Below, piece by piece: positions 1 through 14,294 of a stretch of DNA of 64,000 nt. Where the stretch lies: NCBI RefSeq assembly GCF_949628265.1, contig NC_088790.1:11784545-11848544 (forward strand), read 5' to 3'. Position 1 is the first letter of the stretch, and every line of letters starts with the position of its first letter. The notes below the pieces were generated by a model. The model did not search any database. It saw only the letters and a list, made by a program, of their open reading frames with translations, and was not told the DNA's origin. Origin of the DNA: Cloeon dipterum. Taxonomy: Eukaryota > Arthropoda > Insecta > Ephemeroptera > Baetidae. The position numbers were made by a program, and so were the translations under genes.

Positions 1-2349
1 TGCCGAACAAAAAACCGAGCAATCAACGCCTCGGCCTGGACACTTGTCTCTCTCTTTCACCTGCCGCGTGATTTCCGACGCTGATAACAGATACAAATTA
101 ATGTAATTGCCTTCTGGAAGCTAAACCAGTCCAAGGTTTCTGCTCAATGTCTGCCTGCGGATGAAATCTAGTCAATCGATGGCGACATTTTTACAATCAT
201 ACATCTCGGTGGTTAGCTGCTGATATAATTCACGCGGTAGGAGAGGTGTGCAATTATCGCGCGCGAGATGCTGCGTTGTCTTATACGATTTTGCGGGGGA
301 ACATTCCCACGGAAGGCGTTATTTCATTTCAATTAGATCTGCTTTCGCGCCTCCAGTACATCTTCATCCGCGTTATTTCTTTGAATGGGGAAATCGGCTT
401 GAGGAAATATCTAACAACTAAGATAAATAAAAAATGTAATTTCTAATGACGTGGAGGAACTGGTCTCTTTTCACGGCGACCTAATAGTGAGATTGGAAAC
501 TAATTCTCTTAAAAATATCTCCAAATTATATAATTCTTTGTAACAATTCTCTGCTCTTACATTTTGGTCCAAAACAGTTGTTTGATGTAAATGAGTATCG
601 GATCACTGATTATTAAATAATTGTTTTTTAATTCTGTCAGTTTGATTTGTTAGTTGGTTCAAAATCCCTAGTCTATTTTCAAATATGTCTATTGTCTATT
701 GAAATTTTCTTAAAAGGTCAAATTGTGTATTTAAGACAAGAAAACTCATGCTTAAGTAGGGTAATAATATGATAGTTCTGAAATTCGGAGGTTGCATCTC
801 TGACAAGGATGAGTAATGAGGATGCAGTAATTTACGCTTTTATTGCACGCGAGCGGGCACGAATGTTGCAGGATTCTCATCTCGAGTAACAAATTTACGA
901 CACTGCACTTATGTGAGTGCTCAATTTATGCACCTACTTAAGTGCTTGAGCGGAAGAAAGTGCTATTAGACTTAGTGCTCCCGCCGATTTCTGCAAATGA
1001 CTCTCCGATTTGCATGGACTCCTTTGAGCTATATTTGCGCAGCTACGCATTTCAAAACAACACACCAACTAACTTACACTGCTTTAAAATGGTAACAATG
1101 GCAACAACAAATGGTATACATTAAAATAATATTTTCAATGAGATAAAAGTATAATTAAAAATACCGGTATTTTGATGATTGATATGTCGAAGTAAAACTG
1201 TACGCCTAGAAAATATCTGTTCACATCAATCATTAAATGCAAAATCATCGAGCTTGTAAAGACAGTGTGCTACAATCCGCGACAAGGAAATAAACAATAA
1301 AAAGGCGAATGCCATCTGTTTTTCCCGTCGAAGAAGAAATATTGCAACTCAAGCAATCACAATTAATGCCTGATTACCGGCGATGCTAATCGCATTCTCA
1401 TTCATTCGTCAAATTCCACGAGATCCGTTCGCGGCGGTGGCGGCTGTTGTTGCTCACAATTGCGAGCGGCAAAAAAGAAAATAACGAGCCGGCTCTTTCT
1501 CTCGGTTGGCGCTGACCTTCCGAAGGCGTTGACCTGACGCTGAACCTGCGCTTCGCTAACCTGCGAATTTCGCTTTCCTCGATCGCGATTGTGCGCGAAA
1601 ACGAAAAAACGCTTCATTTTTCACGGCGAGGCGAACGACCCAAAAATTATCTGCTCCTTTTCAAAACATTTTCCACGCACTGTCACGCTCTACCAAATGA
1701 TTAATGACGTTTCATTCACTTCTTCCTTTTTAAATCGGGAGAGGAAAATTAATTCACTTTTACGGATACAGTTAGCCTAGAACTGGTTTGCAAACTCGAG
1801 AAGCTGGCAGATCGAACTACGAAATCCGAAAATATAGCTTTCTAAACGCAACGACAAAAATTAGGTTTGAGTTATCCGATTCGTGACCTCTTTAGTTTCT
1901 CGTACAAACAATTTATACCTTTTTATTAGTTTGGATTAAGGCTTAACGTGGCAATAAAACGTCGGCGAGTCGGATAGAATTAGGCAGCTTGACTTAACAT
2001 TGCCACGCCTTCTCGTTACCGTGTAGTTATTATTTTCGACTGTTCGTTAGCTCAAACAATCAGTAACAGTTAAAGCCTCATTTATTGTGCTTATAATTAT
2101 AGTTGTTGGTCATTTTCTGCATTATTTCGGAGTAATAATCATTTCAAACGCATTCTCTGTCTTCACGGATTTGGAGAGAATCCGATAACTTTGCCGGCTA
2201 GTGCGCTCACGCCTTCCTGCTGGAAACGGTTTCTGCCAGCTGGCAAAGAATCGTTTGAATTAATTCAGCTCAGCTCTAGTAAATTAGTTTTTAAATCTAT
2301 TGGATCGTGTATAATGTGTGCTAATCTTATTATTTCCTCTCTGTTTCAG
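1..2349. other. Non-coding, probably first part of a long COBL intron
   Basis: AT-rich sequence with only short chance open frames. No exon with paired splice sites and a recognisable product was found on either strand. The recursive splice site at its right end suggests that it is intronic on the + strand. This is an inference from that site. Confidence 0.5.
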
Positions 2350-2355
2350 GTAAGT
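2325..2355 (+). other. Recursive (zero-length exon) splice site
   Basis: A pyrimidine-rich tract (ttatttcctctctgtttcag) is followed directly by a perfect 5' splice site, giving TTTCAG|GTAAGT with the junction at 2,349/2,350. A 3' splice site fused to a 5' splice site is the known signature of ratchet points that remove very long insect introns in steps. The next + strand exon is COBL exon 15,738-15,941, about 13.4 kb downstream, and it needs an upstream donor in phase 2. The site therefore fits a COBL first intron that starts outside the window. Confidence 0.6.
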
Positions 2356-5300
2356 TTCCATTGCAGCCATCTGTCTGAATTTTCAAGCCGATATTCGTGA
2401 GTAGAGAGAGCAGCTATTAACATTTTTAATCGCATATAGAATTGTGTAAGCTATCAACGATATTTTTCTTCAAATCCGTCCTATTTAAATTGATTTTAAG
2501 CCTGGTTCAAATTGAATAGATACGCATGAACTCGTATTTGGCACTTTCTTGTGTTTCCATCAGTATTTTCCATCAAAAATGTTTTTAAACTTTTTCCGAA
2601 AAAATAATATGAATAATTCTACAAACCCTAACAACTATATTATATTTACAGTTTCTTGAGTGTAGAACAAATTTGGTTGGACATATCATTTCCGAAAAAC
2701 TGTATAGCCAAATATGTAAAGGGCCTGATTCAAGTTTCAGCTACCGTTTTTTAGCCTTTTAACCTCTCTGAAAATAATTAAAAATCTCATAATACCATCC
2801 AAAGCCAGAGGTTCCGTATTACCGACTTGTTCGCTGCGTTGCATGCGATATATTCAAATAATTCCGCATTTCGACACCAGCAAAAACAAGGGACTAAATT
2901 TGGCAAGTTTTTCGCGTAGGCCGCGCCTAAACGAGCAAAAAGCGGTTCTAAATAACAACAATAATGACGGCGTGTTCGCCTTGACTCGTCTTCGTCGGCC
3001 GCCACAATTTGAGGGTAACTGTACTTAAGTGGTGGGCCCGGTGGTCACGTAATGTGGTGGCACCGCACGTCCCGAACGCCGCGGTGAACGCATGCAGCAA
3101 TTCACGCAAATGCATGCATGTGCTGAATTAAAGAGTGCACAAGCGGCTCTATGCTCGACTAGTGACGTTATTTGTGCAGCGCCGCGTGCAGAACTCGCCT
3201 CTCTCTATTTAATGCGTGTTTTCGTCCAACACATTAATTTGCATATTATCTCGAGCGCTCGGCAAACACAACAGCAGAAGCAGTAGTGTGAACTGCTGCT
3301 CACGAGTGCAAATATCAAGGGCCACGTGGAGGGAAAGAATGATGTTTCTTTGCGTGATAAGACGCGGAAAGAGGTTTATATTGCAGAATGTTTTGTACAG
3401 TTCCTATGAATGACAGCCATTTGAAATGGATGAGAAAATACTGTCTGAAATAATGAGTGTTATTTTTAATGGGAAATGAGTTAATTATGATAGTTTGAAT
3501 GTCCGGAAAAATATTAAAAATCACCAAAACGTAATCATGAATTATTAAGTCTTAACCCGTTTAAGGAAATAATATTCAAAAAACAAGTTTTTAAGCAATT
3601 AGCAGTCCAAGGATAGGCTCTAAGAGAATTGCTGGATTTTTGAAAACGGCGTTGATAACATGTATCATTTTTTTAAATAATTAACAGAGTTTGCAGCAAA
3701 AAATTATCGATCATACTCTGTGCAGCATAATTTTCATTATCCTTCTCATGTAAATCTGCTGCACAGCAGGCGTCCCAGGTCTTTTCTCATTCACCAGCAA
3801 AATGTGAGCTTTTAATAAAGCCCCGTTGGTGTATAGTTTGGGGGTGCGGCATTAGGCAGGGAAAAGACATGCAGTAACTGCAAATTGGCTCTGCCACGCT
3901 ACTTACACTCACTATCAATTTAGTTGCAGAAAAATTACGAAATTCACGTCCAATTAATAATGGAATTGACAGCTAAACGAGTTTTATTTTAAATAAAAGA
4001 AGTAGCAAGTTAATTATTAATATTCCACCTCGTTGACCTAGCGAGTGGACATGTTTGATCTTCGAATTGAATCAAACATGCAGCAAACATCACGAAAAAA
4101 TAGAATTCGCCCACGGCCTTCCCACCTTAAAATTATCGCGTCTCGAAAATGAATTGTTGACGGCGGCGGCGGGCGGACAAAGGTAAACAAAACGAAAAAG
4201 GATAAAAGAAAGTAGACAAACTAGGCCCGCCAGATGAGTTTTTCACTCTCTCGCGATGTGGTTTATTCGGCAATTTGGTATTCATGGGCTGGGAACTCGG
4301 AAATCATCGCCGTCATTAAGCGATATTATTTTTGTACGTCAAAGAATGCGCACCGCCTAAAACAATGAGAGCCAACCTCTTGCTTTGTGGAGATAGCATC
4401 TCGCTGCTTTTCCCACAATTACACGCACAATCTCAACCGGCCGATGCAAAACCCTCTAGGAAAGTGTTCGCAGGCGCTAAAACGCGTTTTGCAGTGCAAT
4501 TGGCCGTAGAAAATATATGCAAACGGTCTTCTTTTGTTAGAGATCGCAGTTAAGGAGGTGATTGACAGGAGAAATATCTCTGGTGACTGTGCCATTGATT
4601 GAAGATATTTTTGTGACTGTTATGACGTTCTCACCACCAAGTAAACACGAATCTTGATTCATTCATTCTGGCCGCTATTATTTTTTACCAAAACTATTTA
4701 TATAATGATTTATAATAAACAATTCAATAATTTTATCCGCCTTCTATCCGGAAATGACTTAAATTTCGCAATTTCTTACATATACCATTTTTAATATTAT
4801 TTATTTTTTAGATTATTTTTTATTACAGCGAATTCAAAAGCAATGTACCGTTTTCTGTGGATAAATTGTCAGTAAATTTTGAGGTTAAGTTGTCCCCTCA
4901 AATTAAGCAAGAAATTCCGTCACCTCACAAAATGAAATTATGAATAATAATCCTTCGAGTGACATAATCATTGCGTGATTGCTATTTATATTTACTGTTG
5001 GAAGCACGCACTTTGTTATTTTGTTCCGTTGAGCCGCGACAATGGATGAAGGATGTGAAAGAAAAAGAAAGAGACAAAGGTCAGAGTGAATGAATGCGAG
5101 ATGCACCTCGAGTCTTGAGACGCAAAGGTCAAAACAAACGGTCTCGTGCATATTCATCGCTCCGAGTGTGTGTGCGCGCAAGTTCAAGGCAACCAACGGC
5201 CGCGAATGCCAAGCTAATTAAGAGCTAATAACCGCGCTAGATGCGTGTGGAGGAGGAATTTGAGCGTAATTTTTTAGACGTGCTGATATTTCAAAACGTG

Positions 5301-8300
5301 ACCTCCAGCAATTGCAAAAAAGTGGAATTATATCAGTGAAGAAACCACTCGAGGATGTAAATCGTGCCATAAAATTCAAACCGGACTTCTACCTCAGTAT
5401 GAAAATATCTTGTGTCTACATAATGCTGTTCATTATATCTTTTAATGTGGACTTCTTTCTAAAAATAATTAAATTATAATGATTAAGCATGACAGAAAAA
5501 AAACAAAATCTAATAGCTCCGCAAGGTTAAAAGTTAATGAAGTGCTGGAAAATCCCATAACTGCTTCAAATGTAAGCTGCAAGCAAGCAAATCAAATTAT
5601 TCATTTAAGCCAGATCTACAATTTTCTCCGTTCAGACGTCTTTCAAACTCCTCAAAATATAATTAACATCTCACGTCTCAATTTTGCAACGTTTTATTTC
5701 CCGCACCTATGAATACCAAAAATAAAAAGGCGTTGTCACCGGTTGAGGGACACAATTACGGCCGCAATGAAAAACAGTGCATTATAATTTGCTGTCGAAA
5801 CGTGCAGAAGTGTCACCGACCGTTACGAATTAAAATTCAAAGCCCATTTCGGCCGATGCGAACTCGTATAAAATATATTAATATCCACGCGCGGAGGAAA
5901 ATTAACGAGCCACTCGCATTATATTTAACGGTTTCTCTCTGTGTACGGAGTGAAGCTCTGGCCTCACTCGTGTTGTGGTCCAGCGCTGGAATTCGCGATG
6001 GTTTCGGTTTCGGACCGCGTCGAAGTGGTGATGGGCGCCGCGTTTTATAGTCGCTTCCTCGAGTGGAACTCTATTTCTGAACGAGCCCTCAAGCCGCAGC
6101 AGGCCAGCAAAGCAAATGTATTTGTCCAATTTGTGTGCACGACGGTGTGGAGGAGTTGAATGCGCGCAACATAGAAGAGGAAATTGCACATTTGCAACAG
6201 TTGCACTCAATGAACTCAAGCTGAGTGAATTGGTGCAGTATCAATAATAAAAGCACAAGCCGCCGAGTGTGCTGATCAGGGTGCTTTCGACCGACAAATC
6301 AAAATATCACTTGCTCATAAAATTAGTTGCACCACAACCACAACGGGAAGCAAATATATTGCAAGTGAAGTAAATTTAATGAAGATAAAATAATTGATCT
6401 GCTGCTGGAACATAAAGTAATTAATTTTCAGCTATTCTCTTGCTCAAATTAATGTTCAGTTACTTTTTCCACTTGACTGAGAAGCAGCATATTATCCTAT
6501 TTGACTTGTAAACAAATTAATTTGAAATGTTAGTTAAAAATATCACAAATCAAATCTATTATTCGATCTTTATATTTTCATAATCAATTTAAAGCATTAA
6601 CAACGATAGAAAATCTCTTTATTAAATATATTTTCAAATGCCTAAAATGTGCCAAGCAAAAAGAAAAGCAATTTTTAGCATTTTGGAATTTAGCTGCCTT
6701 GCTATCAAAAAGACGTGCGGTGCTCTCTATGTTGGTGCCACATTCACAATAATTATGGTGACTGAACAATTTTGGATTGATGCATGCAGAGTAAGATTTT
6801 ATTGTTATTTTCATTGCTGTTAAAATATTAATTTTGAAAGTAAATTTGAATTCACTCGCATTTGCATTAACGCAAACCAGTATGAGAAGTTATAAAAACT
6901 TAAAACATTATTAAATTTTCTAAACAAATTATCCCGCAAGCAGAGGAATAAACCGAAAAAATGTAATGAAATTTCTTTTCTTTTCATTGAGAGGTTCAGG
7001 AAGTGGCTGATTGTTTGAATAAAAGGCACAACACTTAAAGGAAATCCTATTGCAAAAAGCACAATTAAAATCGGTTATGGCTGATTTTCATGAAATTTGG
7101 TTTCTTGGCCATTTTTTCGTGGCAAATTTTGATTCCTCTTGATGGGATCTACATAACAGTATTTTTACCGCCTGTGACAGAAAAGCTCATTATTTGTAAC
7201 TAATTAAGATTTCAAGTAAGGAAACAGTTTGACACACTTTGAAGCTAATTAACTTGAAATAACAGTGTTTCTGAGGTAAAATGTATCTTTAATTCGATCC
7301 TCAAGGATAATTATAATGACAACAAGGATTGTCATTACTTTTTAACGATATTAGAGAAAATATTCACAAAAGTAATGTTCAATTTCCTGCCTTTTTTGCC
7401 AAAGCCTGCTGACAATGAGAGGATTTTAAATTGCAATGCACGTGAGTTTCGTGAGGAGTGACAGTGAATAGTCTGAAACGCATCCGCCTTGCTCTTGAAG
7501 ATTTCCTTTTAAATTATGGCAACACTTGCATGCACTTGGCACTTGACTGACTGACCAGAATTGCCATTTCCACTGCTCCATTCATCTCAGCTTGTCCGCT
7601 ACCCTTCTACAGAGTGTTGTTTTAGTGAAAGTGAAAAGTCAGCATCAAAATACTCGTCCGGTGTGATTAGATTTCAGTTTTATTTCCATATCAGAATGAA
7701 TAAGAAGTGTAAACACACTCTCTCGACTTCCTCGCCTGCTGCATATCAATTAGCAGAAGAAGAAACTCGTCGTCTCGCGTTTCCAAAAGGTTCTCTCTCT
7801 CGTTCACTGCAAAAAAGTAAACAAGCACTCGTCAATGGGATGAAAGTGCGCAAAACTTTTGTCTCTCGCTCGGCGGCTCTCGGCGATACAGCGGCAAAAA
7901 ATTGTGCGGTGGGAAAACGTGCTCACGAATTCCTCAGAGAAACAAAACGACTCTATTCGAGAAGATTTTGAATAGACTAGAATAGGTAATTGTCAACCGG
8001 CAGATGGTGCAATGATTGGAGTCTAGTCTAGCGAGCTATTTCCTCGCTCTCTGCGGCAGTGTTGCGTGAAATTCGTCTATTTTTTAGAGTGAATTTGAAC
8101 AAAGATCTTCTCATTTCAAAGTGATAAACATGTGATTGGGGAATAAATTGTGATGAAACGGGGAATATTAACCTTTTGAAAAATCAATACAAAATACGAT
8201 ATTTTTTTCAGTATACATGCTTTCAAAACGGAAGAATGAATTATTAACGTTCAGGAAATTATAATTATGTAACTAATAAATCTCGATTAATTAAAAGCCG

Positions 8301-11300
8301 GCGTTTCCAAAATTATTACTTTCAACACAATAGATTGTTTAGAACGTTTCTTGGCCCTCGAAGCATTATCATTATAATGCCAGGACTTATTTCGGACACG
8401 TTTCTCCAGCACAACACAAATTCCACATAACAGAATGCACTTTAACCAGACAATAGACTAGAAATAGCTGCAAAATAGATCGAATTTCCACGACAAAGTC
8501 GAGCGATCTCCTCTTCAGGCCGGTCAAAATGCAATTTTATCACTGCAAAGCGATCTCTCTCCGTTCCCATATATATATTGTTCTGCAACCCGTAATTATA
8601 CGGTCTTGGCGGCCAGTCAAATGGTCTGAAAAATATAGGATTCACAATGCTGGTGCTACTCTTTCTCTGGCTCTAATAGCTTTTCGGGCGCCGGCCAACT
8701 CACGGGATCCAGCTCTTCTGATATCGAATTTCGTGCTCGATCACAGGGCCGACGCGATAAATAAACAAGGGTATCGTGCGTGGAGAAAGCACACAGCCGC
8801 GGCGAGAATTTCGAGTGGAAAGCAAGAGTCAAGTGTGCGCTCGGCTCCGCAGGCAGAAAGAGCAATTTCAAGCTTGGAAGCCTAATCTATTCAAATTGTG
8901 CCGGGATTATTTTGAAATCGGCTATGCAATTGCTTGCCTAATTAACTCTATAAACAGCTTCTGGTTTTGCTGATGGATTGTATTGTAATTGGACTGCAGG
9001 CAGAGAAATTTGACTTATGAATGGGATATCCGCGTCCGTCTTCTGCAATTCTGTGCATATACAATCATTCAAATGTTAGGAAGTTGAATTGAATACAACG
9101 CACATCTGGTCAATTCAGATGTTCTGAGAAAGCAACAATTATCACAGTCCCTCTTCTCAATATTGTGGCAGAAATGAGCTCAATTATTGCTCTTTCAGAA
9201 TGTACCAAATGGTCTTCATTTTATAAGGATTTAGAAAAATAAATAATACGAATCTCAAGAGACTGACAGACAAGCTCAAGTTTTGTTTGGAAGTAGCTTT
9301 CGTAAATAGGAACAGCTTGTACTTGCGCCAATCCACCACTGTAAATCCAAGCTAAAATAATTTATACTCGTTTTAGCACTCCATCACACTTATTTATGCC
9401 GCTGCAAATTAAACTATACTTTGTCACGACTTTATAATGCAATTCACTCCGATTGCTGGCAAATTCAGTCGGTCGCATTTTCACTTTCGTTGGCAAAGCT
9501 CACTCATAGTGAAATCTGGCAAAATCGTCCTCTTCCTCATTACATTCTGGCAATCCTTACGCTATGGAGATGACCTAATCGCGTCTGCACTCCTCATAAT
9601 AAAACGATTACCGAGAATGTCTGGGAGGTCACGACAAGGACGAGAGAGCATACAAAGACGCAAAATCCATTCGCAATGCGCGGCACACAGCCGAATCTCG
9701 TCACATGTGAGAAGCCAAGGGTGACAGTATGTATTCTGTAAAGAAAGAACGTGCACTATTGTTTTAATATGCAAATCATACAGGATATCCCAGCAGTATG
9801 TTTTTGGCGCTGCTAACCAACAGAGAAAAATTCTTTACATTGGAAATCGCAGTGGCTTTAATCCCGTTTGCATTTTCATATTTTTTATCGGTTGTACTCG
9901 TGATAAATTTGTTACGTATTGAATTTATAGCTCATTCGAAGATTTTTGTAAGTGGAATAGTAGAAGCATTAAAATTGCTGTATTTCACATCTTTGTTATT
10001 ATGGTAGATATTTTTGTCACTGAACCCTGGCGATATACGCTAATAATTACAAAATAAATTATCTCTGCAGAATTCTGAAGCATTAAGTTCAACGGCTGAC
10101 TGATATTTTATTTAGTTATATGTACATCTGGCACTGTGTAGATTTTGTTCTTGAGCGCACTTTTCAAATATGGACTGATTGGGAAGCAAATTGAGCATAC
10201 ATTCTGCTCCATGAAGCAATTTGGCACTAAAATGGAAATGATTGCTCAGTTTTCGCCAATTGTCCGCCGAGTCTGGCGGTTTCACACTGAGGCCATTTGC
10301 CATGATTTTCGCAGAAAAGTGTCGCTCTTAAAACGCATGAACGCTTTTTCACTCTCTTTCCATAATGAGGAAGCGAAGAGAATCTCTCGCTTTGTCACAC
10401 AGGCGCCGATGTGCTTTTCACTAACTCAATGGACCAGAGAAGAGCTTTACATTTGACTAGTCGACCGTCTTGTGAGAATATTTGTCAACTGAATCATTTA
10501 CACTTCCTCTTAGAATTTATTTTATAACTTTTTCACGCACCTGCAAGGATGTGACTTAATTCAATATGGAAAATAGTTTTTACCAAGCAAAAAATATTGA
10601 AAGTAATTTATGCTAAATAATTCAAAAAAATCAGGTTGACTTATTTAAAATGGCATTGCAATGACCGCTCTTGTACGATAAAGTGGATTTTCAGTTTATT
10701 CATTTCATGGGCTTACAGTCTGGTCATAAATATTTGACGGACTCATTTCGCAAATGTGCAAAATTTCACTTGAGCGCATTCACCCTGGAGCAAACTTGAA
10801 AACTGGTCGAAGAATAAATTGGCTTGGTGCACGTGAACCTTGCGAGCAATCAGCACCGCAGAGTAAATTATAACACGTGCTGTGCGATTGCTTTTTTTCC
10901 ACCGGATCACGAAGATTCGCGACAGGTTAATTGCGATCGGGGTTCGCGCGATCACGCAGAGCACGAGTGGCTGCGGAATTTTCTTGTCACCTGTCGAAAG
11001 CAGGCTGCGCATACTGCGCTAGGAAAGGCAAAAGGAGGAGAGAAACAGTTGCGCATTCGGTGCGAGTCCTGTGGGAAAGATGAAATATTTATTTCTAAGA
11101 TTGAATCGCGCACAATGGCATGTTCGTTTCTAATTTGACAGTCGCAAGATCGGAATCGCGTGCAGGAAGTCGTCAGATTGCGTGAAATTTCAGTTGACTT
11201 GCACTTTTTACTAAGGAAGGGGGAACGTTATGAAAAATATAAAAACACTGAAGTTGAGATTTCGAAAGAGATGCAGATGTTTATGTTAACTGGTATTGTC

Positions 11301-12959
11301 AGCCACTTGGGTAAACTTTTATGAAGTAAGATGTAGAACACGCTTAAAAATCACAGCAAATAAAAATCTTTCTTCAGGAAATTGTTTTGATGTAAACAAT
11401 ACTCTCTAAAAGAGCAGTTTCAGATATAAAATCCAATGTGAAGGTTGAACATCTTAAATTTTAATTTTAATACAGACATGCCCAAATTTCGAGTCTGTGG
11501 CTCCTTTAAAAGCCCCTTAAATTTCAGCAGCTGGGTCTGTGCTCAAGCTGAAAATCGACGTCTGATTGCACCTCGATTGAGGCCGCCTTTCTTTTCCTTC
11601 GCTCTGCAGTCGAGCCGAGGGTTGTAAAACTTCAGCTCGCGAGAATTAATCACACAGGTCGACGCTGACAAAAAGTCGCGCCAGAGTGCGCAATAAACGA
11701 GAGTCTTTCTCGAATATACAAGGTGATCAGGTGTCCGGCAGAAAGAAGCTGAAAAACCTGCTGATGCGTACGCGAACCGGCCAGCCGCCGAACTGCTGGC
11801 GACGACGACTTTTCTGCAGCAGGTGAAATTAACCGCTTCGAATTTATTATCATTTATTCCACTGCGGTCGACAGAAATACTGAAAGTGAAATTGACTCTT
11901 GTGAAATATGCTTCAAAGGTTTCCATTTTACTTTTTTTCAAGCACATTCCTCCCTCGGAAACTTCTCACCGAGTGTGCTCTGATACTCTAGAAACTTTAT
12001 TCCCTTTACCTCCCTGTCGTGACTCGAGTTTTTCCTGCGTAAATATCACTGCAGCATGACCACGACGACGGCTGCGATTATAATGTTTAAGAGAAGAAAG
12101 GCACGCGAGGAATCCCACGCTCGGCGGAAAATCAGCTGCTCCTTCCTAATTGCCTTGCCGCGACCTTGAGTCGCCCCGGGTCAATCCAACGGACAACGAA
12201 TTCCCAATTTGGTTGATAATGATAGTCCCTTTTTCTCGTTGGGATGGCGAGAGCAGGTGCGCTGCTATCATCATTTAAGCAGGTAGGCAACCTGCTTGTC
12301 GTGCCAACTCGAAAATTGCCTACGTTCTGGTTACAAATAATTTTGAATGTCTCCGGACGGCGTGAGTAAAGCAACATATCCTTTTACGGGCTAAAGTGAA
12401 TATTGCGTTTAACCTTGAGGGGAGTTTTTTCTTCCTCTCAGAACGTCTGCAGCGCATGAAATAAAAATGCCGCTGCGCTAGCACATAAAGTCTGATCTTG
12501 GCTCGTCAGCAGGACAATGGAATTCTTCTGTGTATATTCGTGCAAAGAGCCGCCGCCGCTTTTTGTACCTCACGCACCATTTTCAACTAAAGCTTATATA
12601 TTATACATATATATTGCTCTAGACTGCTCACCCACCCCGCACAGCCAACAATTCAAATGCGGGCGACACAACAGTAAAGTAGCTCTCATCTCTAGTGACA
12701 AATCGTCGTCTTCCTATTGCGCGTTGACTTTAAAAAAGATTTAAGAGACTAGGATTTAACTTCGCCCCAGTGACATAAAATATAGAAAATTTTACTAAGT
12801 ACTTTTGAGTAAGCGAAAAATGCATCCTTCATAATATTTAACTCTTTTTACATCATGCTAATTACTGTTGTCCAAAAATAGGGATTCTACTAATCTTTGG
12901 TAAAAAATACGTCCCTCCAATTTGATTTTCTTTAAACTCCATAATTATATTTGATAAAC
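2356..12959. other. Long non-coding stretch, likely intronic
   Basis: About 10.6 kb of mainly AT-rich DNA interrupted by GC-richer islands, for example near 2.9-3.3, 4.1-4.5, 5.9-6.2, 8.5-8.9 and 11.5-12.2 kb. The islands hold open frames up to 136 codons, but these are low-complexity or Ser/Arg-rich with no family signature and no coherent splice sites. I see no RNA gene. The islands could be enhancers or alternative first exons of COBL; this is speculation. Confidence 0.45.
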
Positions 12960-12965
12960 TTTATT
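12960..12965 (-). terminator. Poly(A) signal AATAAA overlapping the CHK stop codon
   Basis: On the minus strand the end of the CHK kinase-like coding region reads GAATAAAG. The TAA stop lies inside an AATAAA hexamer, so the 3'UTR would be very short if this signal is used. Other AATAAA-like sites further downstream cannot be excluded. Confidence 0.45.
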
Positions 12966-14294
12966 CGATTGACACAGATCTCTTAAATACTTCAATTGTG
13001 TGTTCAATCAACTCCTCCATCTCTTGCTTGAATACTGGATCATTGTCGAAGAACGCCATGGCTGGCGCTGACAAGTCTGTGTTCTGCATCGCCTCCATGA
13101 TCTCCTCGGTGACTTCACCTCCCGCATCAGGATTCAGTTGTGACATCAACAGCATTGGCTTAACGCCCAGGGCGAACACTACGCCGTAGTACCGTGCCTT
13201 GTCGTAGCCCGCGTAGAACGTGTCAAAGTCGAGCAGGTCCGGTGTCCTGTTTGCTGCTGCGTTGAACGCTTCGATGTATACCCTGATCAGGTCCTTCTCG
13301 TGCTTATTCCTGAACGAATTGTTGGTGCCCGTGTAAAGAAAGTTGACCAGGTCAGTGTAGGGTGGCGCGTATCTCAGGATCTGGAAGTCGATAAAACGCA
13401 TGTCCAGCGGCGTGCCGTCCTCGCTCAACTTGAACATGGTGTTATTCAGGTGGAAGTCAGCGTGCAGCAGCAAATTGGGACCATTTGCCTCGTCATACTT
13501 TGTGAATGGTACCATGTTATCGAACATAGTTTTGCTTCTCAGGAACTCCTCATATCTGTTAAGAAAAATACTTAGTCTTCGTCTTATTCAAGTAAATTAG
13601 GTGGCTTGCAAAAGATTTATGCCACTTACTTCTCTAATCCTGGTAAATCCGGCTTAATTTTGCGTAGAATGGGAATGATGACCATTTCGATTGTTTTGCC
13701 AAAGTGCTCCCCGAACTGCTCGGCTGCTTTGCCCTCCATCAGGATGTCTTGAGCGAAGAATCCAGGCGGCGCTACCTGCTTCCAGTCGATGTCCAGTGAG
13801 GCGGCGTGCAATTTGGCCAACTGGCGGAAGCACATCCTGGCGACTGGTAAGGTCAGGGCGCCGCGTCCCATCTCGCCAAAGTCCTTGGCCACCGTCTTAA
13901 AGCCCTTGTCACACAAGTCCTCCATGATCAGGGCATCCTTGTGGCACACCAGAGCCTTGACCACCGGAAGGCCGGGACTACGCTCCTCCAGGATGGGCAG
14001 TAGGGTGTCGAAAAAGATTCCTTCCCGCTCTACCACGTTTCCCATGCTGGCAAGCATTTCTGCATGCAGTGCCACCACAGGAGTCCTCTTCACCATGAAG
14101 TTGATCTCTCGCTTCTGGTCGCCATCCTCCACCTTGACCTTGGCACGCAGCATTAAGGAGGCAAATCCTTGAATCGTTTCCGTGCCCTGCACCACTTCGT
14201 AGTCGATGATTCGTGCATCGGGGCCGAAACGGGTCCTGACCGCGGCCAGCAAGTCCCCTGGATGAACGAGAGACTTTTTGTCGTCACTGCTCAT
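12961..14294 (-). CDS. CHK kinase-like (ecdysteroid-kinase-like) protein
   Basis: Two exons, 14,294-13,630 and 13,555-12,961, joined across a 74-bp intron (GAA|GTAAGT...TTAACAG), give 419 residues, the usual length of the arthropod EcKinase/CHK-like family. The frame continues cleanly through the junction as LEK-YEEFL. Visible kinase-like motifs are an MEDL segment (hinge-side 'EDL' hallmark) near residue 120, HADFHLNN (catalytic loop, equivalent to HGDxxxxN) and FIDFQ (metal-binding DFQ). The loop has Ala where many relatives have Gly. The family is soluble and phosphorylates small alcohols such as ecdysteroids or detoxification substrates; the substrate here is unknown. No signal peptide is seen. 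It lies antisense inside the presumed first COBL intron. Confidence 0.9.

Noticed and set aside
4903..5196. 97-codon minus-strand open frame
   Set aside because: No homology signal or splice context; AT-rich surroundings.
7561..7971. 136-codon + strand open frame
   Set aside because: Ser/Lys/Arg-rich chance frame over a GC-richer patch, no family motif, no splice partners.
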